NCBI GenBank assembly: GCA_032716605.1 | Contig: CM064519.1 | Span: forward strand, 26,572,019-26,636,018 | From: Paralithodes platypus | Lineage: Eukaryota; Arthropoda; Malacostraca; Decapoda; Lithodidae | Direction: 5' to 3' | DNA length: 64,000 bases | Shown: in pieces, positions 56,298 through 64,000 of the stretch | Position numbering within the stretch: position 1 is the stretch's first letter | Layout: each line of letters starts with the position of its first letter | Notes under the pieces: generated by a model | Databases searched by the model: none | Seen by the model: the letters and a program-made list of their open reading frames with translations, nothing else | Told to the model about the DNA's origin: nothing | Program-made: the position numbers and the translations under genes

Positions 56298-56787
56298 TGC
56301 TTAATTGGATACAGCTAGCAAAATGTGTATTTTGTTATGGTTTGGTATAGCTAATGACGACACATCCATCACTAAAATTAACATGCTATACTCCAACAAT
56401 GAAACGAGAAATCGTCAATATAGCCGAAATGTCTGTTCGAATGATGTAACGAGCCAGCAAAGTACGGTACGGTACCGGTATGTCTTATTTGGCAAATAAA
56501 AGAAGAAGAGGCTGAGGGAGGTGGTGAAGAGAATAATTTAATTTAGTCCATAGCATTGGTCTTAAGTGAAAGCCTATTTTATAATTATGTAATGCTTCAC
56601 AACCAAAGTTAGTGTAGTTACTGGTACGCTACCTACAATACTTGCGTTGAGCTATAAATGAATAAAGTCCATTCCATGGAAGACAAGGCGTAACATTCAG
56701 GAAAACATTTGTTCCAGGTGAAGCATATACCAAAGTAATATAGAATATGAACAAATAACCTAGTGTTTTTATGAGTTTATGACGACA
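56298..56787. other. Intergenic, no gene seen
   Basis: AT-rich, with the chain TACGGTACGGTACCGGTA at 56463-56480. A 64-codon + frame (56305-56499) runs over that chain and is not convincing. Confidence 0.5.
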
Positions 56788-56791
56788 TTAA

Positions 56792-57114
56792 GAGGAGATT
56801 TCCACTTGAGGGACTTTTTTCTTGACCCCTTCCTCCCTCATGTCTAGCCCCATTGCTTTTGAGATTTTAAAACGTTCGACCCAGTAGTTTTGCGATTTTA
56901 AGACTTTACGCCCCATTCTGTCAATTTTAAGACCTTTCGTGCCATTTAGGTGTCGATTTTATCCTGGCGAGCGACAGCGAGCCTGTAATTTAAGAATAAT
57001 CGGCCTTTGGCCGGGACATTTTTCTATCGAAAAATGTACGGTACACATTTATCTTGAAAGGGGGTGAAATGTTTAGATTGCTGGAGGAGTAAGAAACAGA
57101 CTAAAAACCTCCCC
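56792..57114 (+). mobile_element. TTAA-A family element with both TTAA flanks
   Basis: TTAA (56788-56791) GAGGAGATTTCCACTT ... AAAACCTCCCC TTAA (57115-57118), 323 bp. It is closely related to the 34141 copy. The conserved AAAAATGTACA is here AAAAATGTACGGTACA (57037-57043), a 5-bp insertion at TA. Confidence 0.85.
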
Positions 57115-57118
57115 TTAA

Positions 57119-57461
57119 TGAAGTGGCTGTTGCAGAACTGTTTAGGCTATTGTACCGGTATGCGTTTCAGAAAATTAAGGTTGAAGTGACATAGGCGAGA
57201 ATAACAGGTAAAGATAATGAGATACGCGGTCCCCATATCCCTCTCCGGTTCTGACTCTGGCCTGCTGTAAACCCCTCCTCAGAGATCCATTACTTGCCAG
57301 GGAACAGCACTCAGGGGGCCGCTCATGTGTTGACTGTATTGATGGCTCTGTATTGTTGGCCTCTCAGAAGTGATGACGTTATTATAAAGGCTGCTGTGGG
57401 TTACATTAGTCCCTTTAAACCCAGCACGATGAAATATATATTCACACACACACATACATAT
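57119..57461. other. Intergenic, no gene seen
   Basis: A mildly GC-rich patch (57220-57330) with no recognised coding. TGTACCGGTATGCG at 57152. Confidence 0.4.
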
Positions 57462-57464
57462 ACA

Positions 57465-57546
<82 letters not shown>
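57462..57546 (+). repeat. (AT)n microsatellite entered through TACAGTA
   Basis: TATACAGTATATAT then about 75 bp of AT; directly followed by the octamer-tailed element. Confidence 0.96.
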
Positions 57547-57548
<2 letters not shown>

Positions 57549-57766
57549 AGAACATAAGAACATAAGAAAATGGGAGTCTGCAGAAAGCCGATTGGCCTAA
57601 GCAAGGCAGATCCCTGTCCCACACAACCCCAGTTCAATTACAAAGCCCAATTATAGGCTCAACACTCTAATACCCTGAGGATCATCTTACCAAAACGGTT
57701 AGAGATTAACGCAGGATTATGGGGGTATGCAGAGTGCTGATTGGCCCAACCCGGCTGATCCCCCTT
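57547..57766 (-). mobile_element. Octamer-tailed retroposon, inserted beside (AT)n
   Basis: On + it opens TAAGAACATAAGAACATAAG followed by GGGAGTCTGCAGAAAGCCG. On the minus strand this is a 3' tail of TTCTTATG octamers, as at 39110-39150 in the opposite orientation. A diverged second copy of the head (TGGGGGTATGCAGAGTGCTGA) lies at 57719-57762. No ORF. Another (AT)n tract follows (57767-57796). Confidence 0.6.
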
Positions 57767-57767
57767 A

Positions 57768-57796
<29 letters not shown>

Positions 57797-57798
<2 letters not shown>

Positions 57799-58529
57799 CA
57801 ATATACTGTATATACAATAATGCTGATGAAAATAATATGGTAAGTAAATTCTTCGTTCTATAATTGTTCTTATTAATAACGTTCTCAGAATTTCAATGAG
57901 TGTAAATATAATAAAAAAAGTCAATTGTACTATTTGTTCAGCACAAATCACCGGAATACTGGTGAGAGCAGTACAAGAACAACACAATGTTGTATACGTC
58001 TCAGTCACACACAATGGCTGTGGGGGGGGGGGGGGGGGCAATCAATATAGACAGACAGATCCGCCTCTCTGGCAGTCACTACCAACCTCCTACTATTTCC
58101 ACAGTATCGTTTCAGTACACAGCCGAATGTGTATATTCACCTTCGGTAGTTTTTATTCATCGCGTTTATATACGATTTTGTATATAGTCAATGCCGAAGA
58201 CATCTCTCTCTATATATACAGTATACTGTATATATATATATATATACTGTACACACACACAGACCGGTATTTTTTTTTATTTTTTTTAGCTTTCTCTACT
58301 AAAAAAAAAAAAATCTCAACTTATATAATAAGCCTAACTAAATTATATATGTCTTTGTGGTCAAATATAGTAGTGATACCGGTAGTTAGCTAATGGATTG
58401 GTTGAAAACAAAAAGTACTTTAACTCTGTATATTTATAGTTGGAAGCTGGAGCACTGCCCTGAATTAATTAGGCCTAGTGGTCATAATTGTCAAAAAGTA
58501 TACGAGTTTAATTACCATAGCTTCATTAT
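57797..58529. other. Intergenic with G-run and short (AT)n tracts
   Basis: A G-run at 58021-58038, T and A homopolymers at 58269-58312, and TATACAGTATACTGTATATA at 58214-58235. The 165-codon + frame (57896-58393) crosses these low-complexity tracts and is not convincing. Confidence 0.5.
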
Positions 58530-58908
58530 GGGGGGTCACCGTTTTTTTTTTTTTATCTTTCTCTCCTTTTCTCTCTTTCGCTGGCTTGTATCCATTCGGT
58601 CCCATTCAGCCAACTGTTTTAAGACGTTTATCCCACTCCAGGTGTCGATTTCTTCCTGGCGAGCGATAGCGAGCCAGCATTGTATGGAGAAATCCGGCTT
58701 CGCCGGAATTTTTTTTTATCGAAAAATGTACAGATTTAGCTTGCTGTCAAAACAAAAATATATATATGTTGGCTCGCTACCGCTCGCCAGGAAAATATTG
58801 ACACCTGGATGGGGGGTAAACGTCTTAAAACAGTAGGCTGGATGGGGCCGAATGGATACAAGCCAAAGAGAGAGGGAGAGAAAGAGAAAAAAAGCGAGGT
58901 GTGCTCCC
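58530..58908 (+). mobile_element. Family D foldback element, copy 2
   Basis: Arms about 58583-58676 (TGTATCCATTCGGTCCCATT, GGCGAGCGATAGCGAGCC) and about 58771-58863 (GGCTCGCTACCGCTCGCC, CCGAATGGATACAAGCC) pair almost completely. The loop has CCGGCTTCGCCGG and TTTTATCGAAAAATGTAC. Ends GGGGGGTCACC and AGGTGTGCTCCC-TTAA. Same design as 14335-14688. Confidence 0.75.
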
Positions 58909-59292
58909 TTAATATATACCGTATAGGCTACAGTACATAATGGTGGTCATATAATATTGTTTTATGATGATGCCGGTGAATAGGAGTTACAATATACAGC
59001 CCATTTGCTGTAGCCCTTTCCGAGTTACAAGAGGTAAATGGTCAAACCTACTGGCCTGATTATAGTGAATAGCCTATATAGTAAAAGTCTTGTATAGGCC
59101 TATGAAAAAGGTATATAAGATCATTCGGTATATTGATAGTGATTTACGTATCGAACTGGTATGATATGGGTTTATTACCACCAATATACTGGTACCTGTA
59201 CCTTTAAGTGGGTAGGTTATTAGGTACACTTTGTATACTCTTTTCATACCTATATATTATTTTTAATGCATAATTGCAATACCCACTGCCAC
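58909..59292. other. Mixed dispersed-repeat debris
   Basis: TATACAGCCCATTTG..TTTCCGAGTTACAA (58993-59035) recalls 24000-24045. TTAAGTGGGTAGGTTATTAGG..CTTTTCATACC (59203-59250) recalls 42560-42612. No gene. Confidence 0.4.
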
Positions 59293-59296
59293 TTAA

Positions 59297-59651
59297 GGGG
59301 AGATGGGCTGTTTTTCTGGACCCCTTTCTCCCTCGTGATTAGCTCCATTAGTTTTCAAATTTTAAAACGTTCGGTCCATTAGTTTGGTGTTTTTTACACC
59401 TTTCACCCCATTTCGTTGTCAATTTTAAGACCTTTCGTGCCATTTAGGTGTCGATTTTTTCCAGGCGAGCGATAGCGAGCCTGAAATGTTAGGAGGAACC
59501 GGCCTTTGCCCTTTGACATTTTTCTACCGAAAAATGTAAAATTTTATCTTGTCTAGGGGGTATTTTTCTAAGCTTGATGGAGGTCTAGCGAGGAAACTAA
59601 GAAATAAAGGAATATATTAATTAATAGACCAAAAAAACGGCCCATCTCCCC
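59297..59651 (+). mobile_element. TTAA-A family element, reference-quality copy
   Basis: TTAA (59293-59296) GGGGAGATGGGCTGTTTTTC ... AAAAAACGGCCCATCTCCCC TTAA (59652-59655), 355 bp. Internal near-tandem units of 31-32 bp (the ATTTTAAGACCTTTCGTGCC pattern) run from about 59330 to 59455. Then come GGCGAGCGATAGCGAGCC, GGAACCGGCC, TTTTTCTACCGAAAAATG, CTAAGCTTGATGGAGGTC and TATTAATTAATAGACC. No ORF. Confidence 0.9.
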
Positions 59652-59775
59652 TTAACAGAACCTGTATAACTGTCACTTCATTAATGATAGCTTTTGTATA
59701 GTTTTCTGAATAATAAAGGTGCATCGATCTCGGTAAAACGCGTTTGATTGGCTACACTGTACAATGCAGTCTTAA

Positions 59776-60020
59776 GGGGGGGGGGGGGGGGTCCTCTGGA
59801 CCTACTTCTTCCTTATATTTAGCTCCATTGATTTTGAGATTTTAAGAAGTTTCCCCATTAGTTTCGCTAGTTTAAGACCTTTCACCCTATATCATTGTGA
59901 ATTTTAAGACCTTTCGTGCCATTTAGTTGTCGAAAATTTTCCTGGCAAGCTATAGCGAGCGTGTATATTAGGAGGAATTCGTTCGTGGCATGTTTCTACC
60001 GAAATATTTATCTCGAAGGG
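59776..60020 (+). mobile_element. TTAA-A family element, 3'-truncated
   Basis: TTAA (59772-59775) followed by a G-run of about 15, CCTCTGGACCTACTTCTTCC, three internal units, GGCAAGCTATAGCGAGCG, TTTCTACCGAAATATTTATC. The right half is replaced by LINE-derived sequence. Confidence 0.65.
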
Positions 60021-60044
60021 GGGTTTTGAGAGTACTTTTTCAAA

Positions 60045-60960
60045 TTATATACCTCTCAATTCCATCCTTCCACCTTACTCTCGGTCTGCGTCTCCCTCTC
60101 TGTTCTGCCACTTCATTCTTGTACACTATCTTTGTCATTATCTTGCTTCCCATACGTTCTACATGGCTGAACCATCTCAAAGTGTTCCTTTTCACACTTT
60201 CCAGCACATCCACACTACACCGCTCTTACTTCCTCATTCATCTGTCTATCCCTCCATGTAACTCCACATGCACTTCTCAAGTAACTCATATCCACCCCTC
60301 TCACTCTTGATTTGTGCCTCTCCAACAACGTCTATGCTTCACTCCCGTATGACAATGTCGGGATTACGGTACCACCCTATCGTGCAATGACTTTCTTACT
60401 TCCATGCTGACCACCCTATTCATTGTTACTGCTTTCAGCGTTCCTACAACCCTCTTTCCCTATTGCACCCTCTCCCGCACTTCTTCATCCATACTCCCAT
60501 ATTTACTCACCACATGCCCAAATACTTAAATGAGCTGACATTCTCCATATCCTGACCATTCAACCTCACCTCACTCTGTGACTGCACCCCTTTCAATGAC
60601 CATACTCTTCCCCACATTTACCTTCAGATTCCGTTTCTCACACACTTCCCATATTTACTAGACCCTGCAACTCCCATTCACTATCGCTCATCAGAACTGT
60701 ATCGTCAGTAAGCAGCAGTCTAAGCAGCTTCCACTCATTTCCTTCCCCTATCAGGGGTACACCAACATCCACTGTTTTTCCTTGAATTTCTTCATGACTC
60801 CATCCATATAGATGTTGAACAACCATAGGGACATCACACACCCTGGTTTTAACCCAGCATTCAGATCAAAGAACTCGCTCTGTTCATTCTCCACACGCAC
60901 TGTTGCCTTTGCACCCTCATACATGCTCTTCACTGGTTTCTGCAACTTACCATCTATTCC
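60045..60960 (-). pseudogene. LINE reverse transcriptase remnant, heavily decayed
   Basis: On the minus strand: MYEGAKATVRVENEQSEFFD, GLKPGCVMSLWLFNIYMDGV, VPLIGEGNEW and LLLTDDTVLMSDSEWELQGL (the usual ADD of the active site is TDD). Further down come VNVGKS-like text, LRSACGVTWRDRQMNEEVRA and LRWFSHVERM, a conserved tail phrase of this LINE type. Many frameshifts and stops; no endonuclease is visible. It is an old dead copy unrelated to the CR1-like pair. Confidence 0.8.
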
Positions 60961-61940
60961 GTATATACCGTACCGTATACAAATTATACCAATACGTTAT
61001 GAATATGCAGATATTTTAGATACACAATTCCTCTACAAAATGTATAATTAGAGCTCTACTACCTCTTCCACTTATTTTTCTCTTTATTTCTCAGTCTTCT
61101 TCTTCTGTCTTCCGTCCCTCCCTTCATCCCTCTCTCTCTTCTCCCGCACCCACACTCACAAACTTTGGCGAATAAGAAACTCTCCTCATTAAGTTTCTTG
61201 CGGGCTAAGTTGTGGAGACTGTGGGAAGTGAAGCAACTCCACGATTTCCCAACTCGTTAATGATCCTCCTCACCATTATCACTACACACACTAATCTATT
61301 TAAAGGATCTTATATAATTTTATGCCGTATATACAGTACCGTATATACATTATACAGTTGCATAGTATGTGTATATATGTGTGTCCCTTTAGACCCAGAC
61401 CCTTAGGGTTATGGAAATGAGAGACCCACAAAGTTTTATTTTTAGCGAAAACAATGTGAAAGTAAACACTTTCTGAATAATATTTCATCACACCGGCGCT
61501 GTGGGGGATCCCCGTTGAATACTGTATATTTTCAAAGAGCTGTCCTCTCGGTACTTCAGCACTACTCTAGCACAGGGTGGTAGTACTTCAGCTAGTTCTG
61601 TAATAAGTTTCCAGATTTCTAAGCCACTTGGACTTATATATTGGTTATCAGTTGAAGGCTGGTAAACGAATCACTGTTCAAAACCAATCCTAAAACAGAG
61701 AAACCGGTACGGTACCTTCTTTATTATTGTTTTTTTTATTATTATTATTGGTTTTTTGGCTGGTAGGTTGTTTGGAAGGTAGGTTGTTAAGAGTGGAAAT
61801 GTTTGGGTGAGGTCTTTCTCTTGCAGTGGACTAACTCAGGCTGCTGCTGCTGATAATGATGATTTTGTTTATTATTGAGGATTTTGCTTGTGTTTGCCAA
61901 TTTCAAGCAATGTATTATTATTTTGTTCTCTAGGCTGAAT
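60961..61940. other. Intergenic, no gene seen
   Basis: TACCGTACCGTATAC at 60966 and TACAGTACCGTATA at 61332 are notable. A GTT/ATT-rich patch lies at 61720-61750 and a C-run at 61940-61954. No coding. Confidence 0.5.
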
Positions 61941-61944
61941 CCCC

Positions 61945-62222
61945 CCCCCCCCCCGCCTTCCTATGTCTTAAGAAAATACCACCCAGACCTGCATCAAGCT
62001 AAATAACCTATGTACATTTATCGGTAGAAAACTGTCCCGACCATAGGCCAATTTCTCCTAAACTGCAGGCTCGCTATAGCTAGCCCGTAATTTAAAAACA
62101 CTTAAATGAGATGAAGTATCATATAATCGCCAAATAAATGAGGTGAAACGTCTTAAAATCTACAAACTAATGGAGTGAAACAGAGTGAGTCCAGAAAGAC
62201 CGGCCTCGCACCAGATTGGGTT
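61945..62222 (-). mobile_element. TTAA-B family element, reverse
   Basis: GACCTGCATCAAGCTAAATA, TTTATCGGTAGAAAAC, CCGACCATAGGCC hairpin remnant, CAGGCTCGCTATAGC, three units (AAATAAATGAGGTGAAACGT), AGTCCAGAAAGACCGG. Confidence 0.6.
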
Positions 62223-62299
62223 AAAAGTTTGTATATCTTACCTTATTATATAGGTAATGTAGATCCTTGATAACATTCTTTGATTCATTGGCTGTTTAA

Positions 62300-62637
62300 G
62301 GGGAGGTTTTTAGTTTGTTCCTTAGACCTCCATCAAACTTAAAATTACATCCCCTAGACCCCCTTTCAAGATAAATTTGTAAATTTTTCGATAGAAACAT
62401 TTCCCGGCCGAAGGCCGGTTCCTCTTAAATTAGGGTACATTCTCACTATCGCTCGTCAGGACAAGATCAACACCTAATGGCACGGAAAGTCATAAAATTG
62501 ACAGAAATGGGGAGAAAGTTCTTAAAATCGCCAAAATAATTGGGCGAACGTCTTAACATCTAAAAAAGAATGGGGCTAGACAAGAGGGAGAAGGGTCCAA
62601 CAAAATATACCGGTATCCCTAAAGTCGAAATCTCCCC
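62300..62637 (-). mobile_element. TTAA-A family element, reverse
   Basis: TTAA (62296-62299) GGGGAGGTTTTTAG left, AAATCTCCCC-TAA right. CCCGGCCGAAGGCCGG hairpin, TTTTTCGATAGAAAC, CTATCGCTCGTCAGG, three units, GGGGCTAGACAAGAGGGAGA. TACCGGTATCCC (62608) is inserted near the right end. Confidence 0.78.
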
Positions 62638-63496
62638 TAACTCAGCTTGATACGGGGATCCACAGATAGTTTTATCAGAACCCGGAAATTGCTACATAAG
62701 CTTTCCCTATAATTATCTATATCTATCTATCTATATACTCGGGCCCAATCCCCACTTTTCATTTTTTTTTTGGGGGGGGGGGGGGAGCGACTCGAGACTC
62801 GAGACAGAGCCAGAATAGGGACAAAACACAACAGAAAACAATGAACACACAAAAACAAAATACAAATTCACACACATCTAGGTCATACAGGAGAAGACCC
62901 AGAGACCAGGGTCACCAAGGTCCCTCCAGCACTCCCCCGGCCCCCGACCACCCGGAGAGGTTCCGATCTCGACAGGCAGACATGCAGCGGAGCAGAAGCC
63001 ACAAGCCCGCTCACCACACTTCCAGGCTCACCCTTCATATAAACTGTCTCACCAGGCCAGGCGCCTGATGGACTATTATCTAGTCCAACTTGCGCCCGAC
63101 CCTTTCCCCCAAATGACCACGTGCTCACTTATATATTCACAAGCATTCTCCATTCATTCCTGTTTATTACCACTTCCCTTGCCTGATCTATAGTCCTCTA
63201 TCATCCAAAGCTTGTCTTACACAGTCTCTTCATCGCAATGGGGGTCTTTCTGCCCTTCTATCTCCCCTTGTATCTGACTCACATATTCTCTTAATTATAA
63301 TTATACATATTGTATATTTGTTGCAATATACTGGTACCTGATATTATATAGTAGGTAATAATTTATTATGCTTTTGATGTAGTCTGGCATCACTTAGACT
63401 GCATTAGTTCCTCAAAATATAGCATAAACTGAATGCAATTGTCTGAAAGTGACTTGAAGGCCATTAGCATTACCAATGGAATATGTATACAGTATA

Positions 63497-63497
<1 letters not shown>
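62638..63497. other. Intergenic with a GC-rich patch
   Basis: (ATCT)n near 62718, T and G runs at 62762-62785, then a GC-rich patch (62880-63080). The patch carries a 75-codon + frame rich in Arg, Pro, Ser and His (62841-63068) with no recognised domain; it could be element 5' sequence. The remainder is AT-rich. Confidence 0.35.

Positions 63498-63578
<81 letters not shown>
63498..63578 (+). repeat. (AT)n microsatellite
   Basis: About 78 bp of AT, preceded by TATACAGTATATAAT and followed by TACCGGAAG. Ile-Tyr ORFs are artefacts. Confidence 0.96.
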
Positions 63579-64000
63579 GGAAGTGATACGGTACAGTTTC
63601 CGATCGTGAAAGGGTCTATTCACAGGGAATTAAATCATTTCTGATGGCTACGGTACCATTTTCGGCCTTTGGTCCAGGATTAATTCATGTTTACAATCTA
63701 TGCCGGATATTTTTCTTCTCAGGAATTGTATTGCACTATCTGTATTACAAATTGTATTGCACTATCTGTATTACAAAATGAATGAACATTTGATCTGTTC
63801 CTTTATCTTGGACGATTTATTTATCTATTGTTTCACTTGTTATTAATAATTTATTTAATATTTCATTTGTTACTATTAGTCTTTGCAATTTCTTCTTTTA
63901 TACAAGTAGGCTATATAAGAAAATGTAAAGTAACTGTGCAATATTACTTTTCTATAAGTAACATGAATATTGTCTATACTATTCGTAACTTCATTACTTT
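63579..64000. other. Intergenic, no gene seen
   Basis: AT-rich. A 25-bp direct duplication (ATTGTATTGCACTATCTGTA, 63725 and 63751). Nothing coding up to the window end. Confidence 0.5.

Noticed and set aside
57896..58393. 165-codon plus-strand ORF
   Set aside because: It depends on a G-run, AT tracts and T/A homopolymers and has no domain or start context.
60638..60945. Two separate short minus-strand genes
   Set aside because: Both are overlapping pieces of a single frameshifted reverse transcriptase remnant.

Overview
The window reads as non-coding, transposon- and satellite-rich chromosomal DNA of an arthropod, most likely a decapod crustacean. This is an inference from AT-rich sequence packed with (AT)n, (GA)n, (CA)n and (GTT)n microsatellites, many non-LTR retrotransposon remnants, small TTAA- and TA-flanked inverted-repeat elements, a short interstitial stretch of TTAGG-like repeats (the arthropod telomere unit), and octamer-tailed repeats of the TTCTTATG type. 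There are no operons, ribosome binding sites or bacterial gene arrays. Most predicted open frames are translations of simple repeats or antisense shadows of retrotransposon genes.

Recognisable coding matter is nearly all mobile. (1) 27573-30569 (-) is an uninterrupted 998-codon ORF with a PHD-type zinc finger, a reverse transcriptase (YLDD) and a C-terminal endonuclease-like domain; it is the only intact large gene. (2) Two closely related CR1-like LINEs lie on the minus strand at about 36168-39014 and 46018-49400; both are broken, and the second keeps the end of an SGNH-esterase ORF1. (3) Older reverse transcriptase remnants lie at 9255-9870 and 60045-60960 (-). (4) A PIF/Harbinger element (17389-18862) has a TTA duplication, a MADF-like exon on + and a frameshifted transposase N-terminus on -; its catalytic part is gone and an internal inverted duplication is present. 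The only host-gene hint is a possible signal-peptide exon at 7875-7923 (+) followed by a GT donor.

Small inverted-repeat families fill the space between. Family TTAA-A (about 320-360 bp, TIR GGGGAGA..., flanked by TTAA) has about 20 copies or fragments; its body contains three to four 31-32 bp near-tandem units and a CCGGCCTTCGGCCGG hairpin. TTAA-B is a diverged branch and family D a foldback version. Family J (about 210 bp, TTAA then CCC) looks piggyBac-like. Family H (about 220 bp) has the TIR core CAGCTGACGGTAAATTG. Family G (about 200 bp) has the TIR GTGTCACACTAGCGC. Tandem arrays include a 63-bp x15 array (25452-26397), a 29-bp x23 array inside a long inverted repeat (42211-43509), a 16-bp array (23160-23790), a 32-bp array (33180-33815), a roughly 109-bp array (40150-40940) and a 3.5-kb GT-rich array (51630-55100).

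The most interesting signal is not a gene. The window is peppered with words of the form TA-CCG-TA, TA-CGG-TA, TA-CCGG-TA, TA-GGC-TA, TA-GCC-TA, TA-GGCC-TA, and TA-CAG-TA or TA-CTG-TA. Wherever a paralogous copy allows comparison (two LINE copies, a TTAA-A element, two minisatellites, a local duplication, a dispersed repeat), the word is a clean +5 or +6 bp insertion at a TA. They also occur in chains such as TA-CCG-TA-CCGG-TA-GGCC-TA. This is the grammar expected of excision footprints from TA-targeting (Tc1/mariner-like) transposons whose ends begin CCGG, GGCC or CAG, though other explanations remain open.
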